In this document: positions 48,960 through 56,390 of the stretch, in pieces
Layout: each line of letters opens with the position of its first letter
Numbering within the stretch: position 1 is the stretch's first letter
Assembly: GCF_005222955.1 (NCBI RefSeq)
Contig: NZ_LWUA01000006.1
Span: 1-57,289, forward strand
Reading direction: 5' to 3'
DNA: 57,289 nt
Source: Blastococcus sp. CCUG 61487
GTDB taxonomy: Bacteria > Actinomycetota > Actinomycetes > Mycobacteriales > Geodermatophilaceae
The notes under the pieces: model-generated
The model's input: the letters and a program-made list of their open reading frames with translations, nothing else
Databases searched by the model: none
What the model was told of the DNA's origin: nothing
Program-made: the position numbers and the translations under genes

Positions 48960-49520
48960 ATGGACGACCTCGCCCGCATCACCGCCGACGCAGCCGCGGG
49001 CGACCCGCTGGCCGCAGCGGCGCTCGTGCGGGCGACGCAGTCCGACGTCTGGCGGCTGTGCGCCGCCCTCGGCGACCCCGGTTCGGCCGACGACCTGGCC
49101 CAGGAGACCTACCTGCGCGCCTTCCAGTCGCTGCACCGCTTCGAGGGCCGGTCCTCGGTGCGCACCTGGCTGCTGTCCATCGCCCGCCGGGTCTGCGCCG
49201 ACGCCGTGCGGCGCCGGCGTCGCCGCCGGCTCGTGCTGGTCGGTGACGACGACGCGCTGGCCGCGGTGCCCGGCGCCGGAGGTGCCGACCCCACCGGTGA
49301 GGGCGCCGCGGTGGCCGATCTCCTGGGCCGGCTCGACCCGGAGCGGCGTGAGGCCTTCGCGCTCACCCAGCTGCTGGGGCTGTCCTACGCGGAGGCAGCC
49401 GAGGTCGCGGGCTGCGCCGTCGGCACGATCCGCTCGCGCGTGGCGCGCGGCCGGGCAGAACTCGTCGCGGCCCTCCGCGGGACGGCGGACGGGCACGACG
49501 GCGACGTCGCTCACAGCTGA
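48960..49520 (+). CDS. ECF-type sigma-70 factor
   Basis: A 186-residue sigma factor. Region 2: VWRLCAALGDPGSADDLAQETYLRAF, seen in parts, and RTWLLSIARRVCADAVRRRRRR; region 4: LDPERREAFALTQLLGLSYAEAAEVAGCAVGTIRSRVARGR in parts. It resembles the SigC group of actinobacteria. Together with the divergent anti-sigma factor it probably controls the copper operon. Start at the ATG at 48960 with a GGAGGA site. The 113-base divergent region contains ggaagttc (48873-48880), a possible ECF -35 element, but I cannot define a full promoter. Confidence 0.9.
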   Translation: MDDLARITADAAAGDPLAAAALVRATQSDVWRLCAALGDPGSADDLAQETYLRAFQSLHRFEGRSSVRTWLLSIARRVCADAVRRRRRRRLVLVGDDDALAAVPGAGGADPTGEGAAVADLLGRLDPERREAFALTQLLGLSYAEAAEVAGCAVGTIRSRVARGRAELVAALRGTADGHDGDVAHS

Positions 49521-49613
49521 CGTCCGGTCGGCGATCGCAGCCTATGCTCCCCGACGGTCGTGTCACCGTCACGTGCGGCGGCCCCCGCGGATCGATCGAG
49601 ACGGAGCCACCGC

Positions 49614-50231
49614 GTGCCCTTCAGCTTCAGCCCCAAGGACTCGAGCTTCTACCCGCTGTTCGCCGCCTCGGCGGACAACCTGGTGACCGCCACCGAGGTC
49701 CTCGGCGAGTTCATCCACGACCACGCGCGCCGCGCCGAGCTGGCCGTGAAGCTGCGCGACCTCGAGCACGTCGGCGACCAGGCGACGCACGCGATCTTCC
49801 GCGCGCTCAACACGAGCTTCGTGACGCCGTTCGACCGGGACGACATCTACAACCTGGCCAGCTACCTCGACGACGTCATGGACGCCATCGAGGCGGCCGC
49901 CGACCTGGTGATCCTCACCGGGCTGGGCACGCTGCCCGCGGAGATGGCCCAGCAGGCCTCCTTGCTGCAGCGCTGCGCGCAGACGACCGCCGAGGCGATG
50001 CCGCGGCTGAAGACGCTCAAGGACCTCTCCGACTATTGGATCGAGGTCAACCGGCTGGAGAACGAGGCCGACAAGCTCTACCGCCGGCTGCTCTCCCGGC
50101 TCTACAGCGGTGAGTTCGACGCGCTGGAGATCCTCAAGCTGAAGGAGGTCGCCGACCAGCTCGAGGAGGCGGCCGACCACTTCGAGCACGTGGCCAACGT
50201 GGTCGAGACGATCGCCGTCAAGGAGTCCTAG
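49614..50231 (+). CDS. DUF47 (PhoU-like) phosphate-transport regulator
   Basis: A 205-residue helical-bundle protein: FSFSPKDSSFYPLFAASADN at the start, KLRDLEHVGDQATHAIF, FDRDDIYNLASYLDDVMDAIE (metal-binding Asp/Glu), and NRLENEADKLYRRLLSRLY. DUF47 proteins are PhoU relatives that partner with Pit transporters, and the pit gene starts 5 bases downstream. It probably regulates or gates phosphate uptake. GTG start with ACGGAG upstream. Confidence 0.9.
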   Translation: MPFSFSPKDSSFYPLFAASADNLVTATEVLGEFIHDHARRAELAVKLRDLEHVGDQATHAIFRALNTSFVTPFDRDDIYNLASYLDDVMDAIEAAADLVILTGLGTLPAEMAQQASLLQRCAQTTAEAMPRLKTLKDLSDYWIEVNRLENEADKLYRRLLSRLYSGEFDALEILKLKEVADQLEEAADHFEHVANVVETIAVKES

Positions 50232-50236
50232 AGCCC

Positions 50237-51238
50237 GTGGACGCGGCGTTCATCGGCCTCGTCGTCATCATCGTGGTGGCGCTGGTCTTCGACTACACCA
50301 ACGGCTTCCACGACGCGGCCAACGCCATCGCCGTCGCCGTCTCCACCAAGGCGCTCACCCCGCGGGTGGCCCTGGCGCTCGCGGCGGTCATGAACCTGAT
50401 CGGCGCGCTGCTGTCCACCGAGGTCGCCAAGACCGTCGGCGCCGGCATCATCGACCCGCCCGAGGGCAGCGGCGGGCTCGAGATCGTCTTCGCCGCCCTG
50501 ATCGGCGCCATCACCTGGAACATGATCACCTGGTGGTACGGGCTGCCGTCGTCCTCCTCGCACGCGCTCATCGGCGGGCTCGTGGGCGCAGCGCTCGCGG
50601 CGGCCCACTCCGTGCAGTGGATGGGCGTGTTCGAGAAGGTCCTCATCCCGATGGTGGTCTCGCCGCTGGTCGGGTTCGGCCTGGGCTACCTGTTCATGCT
50701 GGCGCTGCTGTGGACGTTCCGGAAGGCGACGGTCAGCAAGGCCAACCGCAACTTCCGCTACGCGCAGATCGTGAGCTCCGCGACGATGGCCCTGGGCCAC
50801 GGCATGCAGGACGCGCAGAAGACGATGGGCATCATCACCCTGGCGCTGTTCACCGCCGGCGAGATCGACGACTTCGAGGTCCCGTTCTGGGTGGTGCTGG
50901 CCGCCGCCGCGGCGATCAGCGCGGGGACGTACGCGGGTGGCTTCCGGATCATGCGGACCATGGGCCGGCGGATCATCCAGCTCACCCCGGCCGGCGGGTT
51001 CGCCGCCCAGACGGTGGCCTCCAGCGTCATGGTGACCACCGCGACGGTCTTCGCCGTCCCGGTGTCGACGACGCACATCACGACCACCTCGATCATGGGC
51101 GTGGGCTCGACCCGGCGGCTGTCGGCGGTGCGCTGGGGCGTGGCCGGGAACATCGTCGTGGCCTGGGTGGTCACCCTGCCGGCGGCCGCCGCGGTGGCCG
51201 CCGTGGCGTTCTTCCTCACCGACCTCGCCGTCGGCTGA
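50237..51238 (+). CDS. pit: Low-affinity inorganic phosphate transporter (PiT family)
   Basis: A 333-residue membrane protein with about 10 helices. It has both PD001131 signature repeats: FDYTNGFHDAANAIAVAVSTKAL in parts, and GFAAQTVASSVMV...VPVSTTHITTTSIMGVG; GLPSSSSHALIGGLVG also fits. It symports metal-phosphate with protons. Encoded directly after the DUF47 regulator. GTG start. Confidence 0.93.
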   Translation: MDAAFIGLVVIIVVALVFDYTNGFHDAANAIAVAVSTKALTPRVALALAAVMNLIGALLSTEVAKTVGAGIIDPPEGSGGLEIVFAALIGAITWNMITWWYGLPSSSSHALIGGLVGAALAAAHSVQWMGVFEKVLIPMVVSPLVGFGLGYLFMLALLWTFRKATVSKANRNFRYAQIVSSATMALGHGMQDAQKTMGIITLALFTAGEIDDFEVPFWVVLAAAAAISAGTYAGGFRIMRTMGRRIIQLTPAGGFAAQTVASSVMVTTATVFAVPVSTTHITTTSIMGVGSTRRLSAVRWGVAGNIVVAWVVTLPAAAAVAAVAFFLTDLAVG

Positions 51239-51281
51239 GACCGGCCGTCCCACTGGGTGGGCGGCCACATTGACCACTAAG

Positions 51282-51298
51282 TCCACCGATCTGGTAGA
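51282..51298 (+). promoter_or_regulatory. Dyad TCYACC-N5-GGTAGA upstream of the leader peptide
   Basis: tccacc (51282-51287) and ggtaga (51293-51298) form near-perfect 6-bp inverted arms, with ttgacc (51270-51275) as a possible -35 and the overlapping tagata as a -10. The AT-rich dyad ends 10 bases before the leader-peptide start. It looks like an operator of a sulfur-responsive (Rrf2/CymR-like) repressor; that identity is inference. Confidence 0.45.
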
Positions 51299-51307
51299 TA
51301 TATCGCC

Positions 51308-51397
51308 GTGACGCGGACGCCGACGACGCTGCTCCTGGTGAGCCGCCTGCACGTCGATCTCCTGCGCGTCTGCGCCGCCGCCTGTCCGGGCCGCTGA
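51308..51397 (+). CDS. 29-residue cysteine leader peptide
   Basis: A short GTG-started ORF encodes 29 residues containing LLVSRLHVDLLRVCAAAC. It matches the actinobacterial leader-peptide pattern of SR-x-HVDLxR followed by one or two Cys close to the stop, normally found in front of sulfur and cysteine genes. The two Cys codons (tgc at 51371, tgt at 51383) sit 5 and 9 codons before the stop. A UUCG-capped hairpin (51402-51417) starts 4 bases after the stop. Ribosome stalling at Cys codons when cysteine is scarce would change folding and expression of the TauE gene downstream. It is too short for standard gene callers. Confidence 0.75.
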   Translation: MTRTPTTLLLVSRLHVDLLRVCAAACPGR

Positions 51398-51401
51398 CCC
51401 C

Positions 51402-51417
51402 GCGCCGTTCGCGGCGC
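51402..51417 (+). promoter_or_regulatory. Attenuator-like hairpin GCGCCG-TTCG-CGGCGC
   Basis: A perfect 6-bp stem capped by the very stable UUCG tetraloop lies 4 bases after the leader-peptide stop and 71 bases before the TauE gene. Its position suggests attenuation or control of translation linked to leader translation. Confidence 0.5.
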
Positions 51418-51488
51418 CGCTCGTCTCGCCCCTTCCTCTCCCGCGGGCCCTCGCGCGCCCGCGCCCCTGAGACCGGAGTCAGTCCCCC

Positions 51489-52409
51489 GTGAAGACCTTC
51501 GTCCTGCTCGCCCTCGTCGGCCTGGGCGCCCAACTCGTCGACGGCAGCCTCGGCATGGCCTACGGCGTCACCTCGACGACGCTGCTGCTGGCCATCGGCA
51601 CCAACCCGGCCCTCGCCTCGGCCACCATCCACCTCGCGGAGATCGGGACGACGCTCGCGTCGGGCCTCTCCCACTGGAAGTTCGGCAACGTCGACTGGAA
51701 GGTCGTCGCCAAGATCGGCCTGCCGGGCGCGATCGGCGCGTTCGCCGGCGCGACGTTCCTGTCGAACCTGCCGACCGAGGTCGCGGCGCCCGTCATGTCG
51801 CTGATCCTCGTGTCGCTGGGCGTCTACCTGCTCGTGCGGTTCTCGCTGCGCGGCCTCGACCGGCGCAACCTCGGCAAGCCGGTCCGCAAACGGTTCCTCG
51901 GCCCGCTCGGCCTGGTCGCAGGCTTCGTCGACGCCACCGGCGGCGGTGGCTGGGGGCCGGTGGGCACGCCCGCGCTGCTCGCCAGCGGCCGGATGGAGCC
52001 CCGCAAGGTCATCGGCTCCATCGACACCTCCGAGTTCCTCGTGGCGCTGGCCGCCTCGCTCGGCTTCCTGGTCGCGCTCGGGTCCCAGGGCATCAACTTC
52101 GCCTGGGTCGCCGTGCTGCTCGGCGGCGGTCTGGTGGCCGCCCCGATCGCGGCCTGGCTGGTGCGGCACATCCCGCCGCGGATGCTCGGGTCGATGGTGG
52201 GCGGCATCATCGTGCTCACCAACACCCGGACGCTGCTCAAGAGCGACTGGATCGGCGCGGAGGACGGCACGCGCTACGGCGTCTACGCGGTGATCTGCGT
52301 GGTCTGGGCGGCCGCCGTCGTCTGGTCCTTCCGCGAGTACCGCAAGGACCGCGCGCTGGAGTCGGCCGACGTCCTCACTCCCCAGCCCTCGCCCGTCGGG
52401 ATCAGGTGA
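51489..52409 (+). CDS. Sulfite exporter TauE/SafE family protein
   Basis: A 306-residue membrane protein with about 8 helices and the TauE/SafE repeats: LGAQLVDGSLGMAYGVTSTTLLLAIG in parts, and the second-half equivalent FVDATGGGGWGPVGTPALLASG. These move sulfite, sulfoacetate or other organosulfur anions across the membrane. The cysteine leader peptide upstream fits a sulfur substrate. GTG start at 51489. Its stop codon lies inside the left arm of the palindromic element at 52400-52479. Confidence 0.9.
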   Translation: MKTFVLLALVGLGAQLVDGSLGMAYGVTSTTLLLAIGTNPALASATIHLAEIGTTLASGLSHWKFGNVDWKVVAKIGLPGAIGAFAGATFLSNLPTEVAAPVMSLILVSLGVYLLVRFSLRGLDRRNLGKPVRKRFLGPLGLVAGFVDATGGGGWGPVGTPALLASGRMEPRKVIGSIDTSEFLVALAASLGFLVALGSQGINFAWVAVLLGGGLVAAPIAAWLVRHIPPRMLGSMVGGIIVLTNTRTLLKSDWIGAEDGTRYGVYAVICVVWAAAVVWSFREYRKDRALESADVLTPQPSPVGIR

Positions 52410-52479
52410 CCTGACCATCGGGCGTCCTCCCTCACCGCAGACCACGAGGGAGGACGCCGCACGATCAGGTCACCTGATC
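52400..52479. repeat. 80-bp intergenic palindromic element, copy A (also a terminator)
   Basis: Arms of 34 bases (52400-52433 and 52446-52479) are reverse complements at 30 of 34 positions with a 12-base loop. The inner 12 bp (gcgtcctccctc with gagggaggacgc) pair perfectly and form a strong terminator between TauE and the convergent DUF5994 gene. Each outer end is itself a palindrome, GATCAGGT-N-ACCTGATC. A related copy lies at 55593. The left arm includes the last codons and stop of TauE. Confidence 0.8.
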
Positions 52480-52499
52480 ATCGACGACGCGAACAGGGG

Positions 52500-52997
52500 T
52501 CAGACGGCGCGGCGGTGCAGCTGCGGGACCTGCGGCAGCGGCGTCGAGCGCGCCGCCGCGAGCACCATCTGCGGCGAGCTGGGCAACCCCCGCCGGGTGC
52601 ACAGCCGCAATGCGCGGGCCCCGGTCAGCACGTCGGTCTCCGGGGGGACGACGAGCAGGTCGGCGCGCTGGTTGCCGCCCTGCCAGGTCAGGCAGACCAC
52701 CATCGGATCCATGCTGCGGAAGCCACCGGTGCGGACCACGCGGCCGGAGACGACCAGCTTGCGCGCGGCCGGCTGCCAGGCGTCCAGCGAGTAGGTGAAC
52801 CGCTCGATCCGCACGCCGCGCCGGTCGAGCTCGGCGACCAGCTCCGGCAGCTCCACCTGCAGGTCGCGGCTGCGCGGGAACCAAGCGCCGTCGAAGGCCG
52901 AGCTCCCGTCACCCGCGCCGTCCCGCAGGCTGACCCGCACGTCGATGCCGCCCCGGAAGCCGTTCTCCACCGGAGCCGTACGGGTGATCGTGGTCAT
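52500..52997 (-). CDS. DUF5994 family protein
   Basis: A 165-residue protein of an actinobacterial family of unknown function. Typical features are FDGAWFPRSRDLQVELPELVAELDRRG in parts, VRIERFTYSLDAWQPAARKL, GGFRSMDP and LLVVPPETD. It is probably a small cytosolic beta-rich protein. No operon partner; convergent with TauE. Start at the ATG at 52997. Confidence 0.78.
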   Translation of the reverse strand: MTTITRTAPVENGFRGGIDVRVSLRDGAGDGSSAFDGAWFPRSRDLQVELPELVAELDRRGVRIERFTYSLDAWQPAARKLVVSGRVVRTGGFRSMDPMVVCLTWQGGNQRADLLVVPPETDVLTGARALRLCTRRGLPSSPQMVLAAARSTPLPQVPQLHRRAV

Positions 52998-53167
52998 GCG
53001 CTCGGCCGCCTCTCCTGCTCTCGCCCTGCGGAGCCCGGACCTACGGCTCCGAGACGAACGTAGGTGGCGCACCGCGCGCCCCCCGGCGCGCGCGTGACGG
53101 GCGTGGCGAGCCGCCACGGCCCGCCATCACCCGTCGTGATCCCCCGAGCACTCCCCTGCCCCGGAAT

Positions 53168-53213
53168 CCTGCTTCTCCGCGGAAAAGCAGCCTGCTTCTC
53201 CGCGGAAAGGCAG
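53168..53213 (-). terminator. Tandem pair of 23-bp palindromic repeats after typA
   Basis: Two adjacent 23-base units (53168-53190 and 53191-53213) differ at one position; each is a near-palindrome around CCGCGG (CTGCTT-c-TCCGCGGA-a-AAGCAG). They lie 9 bases past the typA stop and would form either two small hairpins or one long one. Likely the typA terminator. Confidence 0.7.
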
Positions 53214-53221
53214 GCGGGGGG

Positions 53222-55111
53222 TCAGGGCTTGGGCTTGCGGTTCTTGGCCTTGCCGCGCTCGGTCTGGTCGAGCACCACCTTGCGGATCCGCACGGTCGCC
53301 GGCGTCACCTCGACGCACTCGTCCTCGGCGCAGAACTCCAGCGCCTGCTCCAGGTTGAGGATCCGCGGCGGGATCAGCCGCTCGAGCTCCTCGGAGGTGG
53401 ACTTGCGCATGTTGGTGAGCTTCTTCTCCTTGGTGATGTTCACGTCCATGTCGTCCGGACGGGAGTTCTCACCGACGATCATGCCCTCGTAGACCTCGGT
53501 GCCCGGCTCGACCATGAGCGAGCCGCGCTCCTGCAGCGAGAACATCGAGTACGTCGTCGCGACGCCCTGGCGGTCGGCCACCAGCGAGCCGGTGGGCCGG
53601 GCGCGCATGTCGCCCATCCACGGCTCGTAGCCCTCGAGGTTGTGGTTGAGGACGCCGGTGCCGCGGGTCTCGGTGAGGAACTCTGTGCGGAACCCGATCA
53701 GGCCGCGGGACGGGACGATGTACTCCATCCGCGCCCAGCCGGTGTCGTGGTGCACCAGGTTCTCGAGCCGGGCCCGGCGGACGGCGAGGGCCTGGGTCAG
53801 GGTGCCGACGTACTCGCCCGGGGTGTCGATCGTGACGCGCTCGACCGGCTCGTGCAGCTTGCCGTCGATCTCCTTGGTGACGACGGTCGGGCGGCCCACG
53901 GTGAGCTCGAACTCCTCGCGGCGCAGCTGCTCGACGAGGATGGCCAGCGCGAGCTCGCCGCGGCCCTGCATCTCCCAGGTGTCGGGACGGTCGGTGGGCA
54001 GCATCCGCACGCTGACGTTGCCGACCAGCTCCTGGTCGAGGCGGTTCTTGATCAGCCGGGCGGTCAGCTTCTTGCCCGACCTGCCGGCCAGCGGCGAGGT
54101 GTTGATCCCGATGGTGATGGAGATCGACGGCTCGTCGACGACCAGCGGCGGCAGCGGGCGCGGGTCGTTCGGGTCGGCGAGGGTGTCGCCGATCATGATG
54201 TCCTCGATGCCGGCGATGGCCACCAGCTCACCGGGGCCGGCGCTGGCGGCGGGCGTGCGGGTGAGGCCCTCGGTGACCAGCAGCTCGGTGATCTTGACGT
54301 TCTTGATGCTGCCGTCGACCTTGCACCACGCGACCTGCTGGCCGCTCTTCATCTCACCGGAGTGGATGCGCAGCAGCGCGAGCCGGCCGAGGTAGGGCGA
54401 CGCGTCGAGGTTGGTGACCTGCGCGCGCAGCGGCTCCTCGGCGTCGTAGACCGGGGCGGGGATGGTGTCGAGCAGCGTGGTGACCAGCGGACCGAGGTCG
54501 TCGTTGTCGGGCTCGGAGCCGTTCTCGGGGCGGGTCAGCGACGCCTTCCCGGCGCGGCCGCTGCAGTAGACGATCGGGAACTCGAGGGCATCGGCGTCCA
54601 GGCCGGCGTCCTCCATGAGCTCCATGAACAGCTCGTAGCACTCGTCGACGACCTCGGCGATGCGCGCATCGGAGCGGTCGGTCTTGTTCACCGCGAGGAT
54701 GACCGGCATCCCCTTGCCCAGCGCCTTGCGCAGCACGAAACGGGTCTGCGGCAGCGGGCCCTCGGAGGAGTCCACGAGCAGGACGACGCCGTCGACCATC
54801 GACAGGCCGCGCTCGACCTCACCGCCGAAGTCGGCGTGCCCGGGGGTGTCGACGATGTTGACGACGACGGGGTTGCCGTTGCCGTCGGCCAGCCGGATCG
54901 CGGTGTTCTTGGCCAGGATGGTGATGCCGCGCTCGCGCTCGAGGTCCATCGAGTCCATGACGCGGTCCTGCGTGGTGTCGGCGTCGGTGCCCTCGCCCTT
55001 GGCGCGCCCGAGCGCACCGGCCTGGCGGAGGAGGGCGTCGACCAGGGTCGTCTTGCCGTGGTCGACGTGAGCGATGATCGCCACGTTGCGCAGGTCGTCG
55101 CGAGTGGGCAT
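53222..55111 (-). CDS. typA: Translational GTPase TypA/BipA
   Basis: A 629-residue GTPase of normal length. G1 AHVDHGKTT, G2 RERGITI, G3 DTPGHADFGGEVER, G4 NKTDRSDAR and G5 in YCSGRAG; domain III and V follow, and the TypA-specific C-terminal domain is present (EYIVPSRGLIGFRTEFLTETRGTG in parts, KSTSEELERLIPPR). It binds ribosomes and helps large-subunit assembly and growth under stress or cold. The lysine-rich tail is usual. Start at the ATG at 55111 with GAGG 11 bases upstream; the GTG at 55123 has no room for one. Confidence 0.96.
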   Translation of the reverse strand: MPTRDDLRNVAIIAHVDHGKTTLVDALLRQAGALGRAKGEGTDADTTQDRVMDSMDLERERGITILAKNTAIRLADGNGNPVVVNIVDTPGHADFGGEVERGLSMVDGVVLLVDSSEGPLPQTRFVLRKALGKGMPVILAVNKTDRSDARIAEVVDECYELFMELMEDAGLDADALEFPIVYCSGRAGKASLTRPENGSEPDNDDLGPLVTTLLDTIPAPVYDAEEPLRAQVTNLDASPYLGRLALLRIHSGEMKSGQQVAWCKVDGSIKNVKITELLVTEGLTRTPAASAGPGELVAIAGIEDIMIGDTLADPNDPRPLPPLVVDEPSISITIGINTSPLAGRSGKKLTARLIKNRLDQELVGNVSVRMLPTDRPDTWEMQGRGELALAILVEQLRREEFELTVGRPTVVTKEIDGKLHEPVERVTIDTPGEYVGTLTQALAVRRARLENLVHHDTGWARMEYIVPSRGLIGFRTEFLTETRGTGVLNHNLEGYEPWMGDMRARPTGSLVADRQGVATTYSMFSLQERGSLMVEPGTEVYEGMIVGENSRPDDMDVNITKEKKLTNMRKSTSEELERLIPPRILNLEQALEFCAEDECVEVTPATVRIRKVVLDQTERGKAKNRKPKP

Positions 55112-55212
55112 GCGGAGAGGCACCTCAGAGGGTTTCGGGGAGCCGAGCGACGTCCAGCGCGCGGCATCTCGTCCAACGGCCGCCGGCGCGGCGACCGTCC
55201 GACTCTACGCGC

Positions 55213-55560
55213 TCAGCGGGCGACGGCGTCGTCGGTCGGCCCGTCTGCCACCCCGAACGTCACCCCTGCCGCGGTCAGCGTGACCAGGCTCACGGCGAGC
55301 CAGGCCGACATCCCGACCCCGATGGCCAGGACGTGGGCGAGCACGAAGGCCGCGACGTAGAGGCCCGCGAGGGCGACGGCGGTGGCCGCACCGCGACGGC
55401 GCAGCCACAGCACCCCCGCCGCGACGCCGGCGCCGGCGAACACCGCGCCGCCCAGCGCCCGGATCCCGGTGCCCTGGGCGATGCCGAACCCTGCGGCCAG
55501 CCCCACGGCGACCAGGAGGGCGGAGGGGAACCGGGTGCGGGTCAGCGAGGCTGTCGACAT
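55213..55560 (-). CDS. Small four-helix membrane protein, function unknown
   Basis: A 115-residue hydrophobic protein with four predicted membrane helices (FPSALLVAVGLAAGFGIAQG; ALGGAVFAGAGVAAGVLWL; ATAVALAGLYVAAFVLAHVLAIG; WLAVSLVTLTAAGVTFGVA, some shown shortened). No family signature seen. It precedes typA by about 100 bases on the same strand but probably has its own transcript. ATG at 55560. Confidence 0.65.
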   Translation of the reverse strand: MSTASLTRTRFPSALLVAVGLAAGFGIAQGTGIRALGGAVFAGAGVAAGVLWLRRRGAATAVALAGLYVAAFVLAHVLAIGVGMSAWLAVSLVTLTAAGVTFGVADGPTDDAVAR

Positions 55561-55592
55561 GTCGACCAGTCTCCCCGACGCGGCGCGGCGTT

Positions 55593-55657
55593 GATCAGGT
55601 TCCCTGATCGTGACGCCTCCCCCCTCGCGGTGGGCGGTGAGGGAGGAGGCGCTACGA
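55593..55657. repeat. Intergenic palindromic element, copy B (partial)
   Basis: The first 34 bases (55593-55626) match the 34-base arm of copy A at 27 positions, including GATCAGG, CCTGATCGTG and the CCCTC end. gcctccccccctc-type sequence at 55615-55626 pairs with gagggaggaggc at 55639-55650 with one mismatch. The right outer GATCAGGT palindrome is missing; instead cgagggaggacg is repeated. Two copies 3 kb apart imply a dispersed repeat family. Confidence 0.65.
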
Positions 55658-55672
55658 CGAGGGAGGACGACG

Positions 55673-55710
55673 CGAGAGGCCCCGGACGGCGGTGCGTCCG
55701 GGGCCTCTCG
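55673..55710 (-). terminator. Perfect 16-bp terminator hairpin of yceI
   Basis: cgagaggccccggacg pairs exactly with cgtccggggcctctcg around a 6-base loop, 16 bases past the stop of the YceI-family gene. Confidence 0.85.
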
Positions 55711-55726
55711 TGACGTGCTGTGCGGG

Positions 55727-56299
55727 TCAGGCCTGCTCGCGGAGCACGGCCTCGATCTCGAGCTCGATGCTGATCTTGTCGCCGACGACGACGCCACCAC
55801 CCTCGATCGGCATGTCGATGTCGACGCCGAAGTCACGACGGTTGATGACCGACTTGGCGCTGAAGCCGGCGCGGGTGCCGCCGTAGGCGTCCGGGCCGAA
55901 GCCGTTGATCTCCAGCTCGAGGGTCACCGGCTTGGTGATGCCCTTGAGGGTGAGCTCGCCCTCGACGAACCAGTCCTCGCCGCGGGCGACGACGCCCGTG
56001 GAACGGAACGTCATCTCGGTGTGGTTGCCGACGTCGAAGAAGTCGGCGGAGCGGATGTGGGCGTCGCGCTGCTCCTGGCGGGTGTCGATCGAGTCCATGT
56101 CGATGGTGGCGGTGACCGACGACTGCGACGGGTCGGCGGCGGTGACGATGACGCCGGAGAAGTTGCGGAAGTAGCCGCGGACCTTGCTCACCATCATGTG
56201 GCGGACGGAGAAGCCGACGGTCGAGTGGGCGGCGTCGATGTCCCAGGTGCCGACGACGTAGCCGGGGATCTGGCGGAGCGTGCTGGTCGTGCTGGTCAT
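55727..56299 (-). CDS. YceI family lipid-binding protein (cytosolic type)
   Basis: A 190-residue lipocalin-like protein without signal peptide. Motifs: GTWDIDAAHSTVGFSVRHMMVSKVRG in parts, SVTATIDMDSIDTRQEQRDAHIRSADFFD in parts, GELTLKGITKPVTLE, and INRRDFGVD. YceI proteins bind polyisoprenoids or amphiphiles. It is divergent from a MarR regulator with a dyad between them, a common actinobacterial pair. Start at the ATG at 56299; the extension to 56413 would run through the promoter. Confidence 0.92.
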   Translation of the reverse strand: MTSTTSTLRQIPGYVVGTWDIDAAHSTVGFSVRHMMVSKVRGYFRNFSGVIVTAADPSQSSVTATIDMDSIDTRQEQRDAHIRSADFFDVGNHTEMTFRSTGVVARGEDWFVEGELTLKGITKPVTLELEINGFGPDAYGGTRAGFSAKSVINRRDFGVDIDMPIEGGGVVVGDKISIELEIEAVLREQA

Positions 56300-56351
56300 G
56301 GGGTCCTCCGGGGTGGTAGTTGAGCGTTTGACCTTCTGCCGGACCGTAGCG

Positions 56352-56369
56352 TAGTTGAAAGCAGAACTA
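56352..56369. promoter_or_regulatory. Probable MarR operator
   Basis: TAGTT (56352-56356) and AACTA (56365-56369) are inverted arms with an 8-base spacer in an AT-rich stretch between the divergent yceI and marR starts. This is typical in size and placement for a MarR-family binding site. Confidence 0.45.
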
Positions 56370-56390
56370 TTCCGCCAGTAGGATGAAAAA

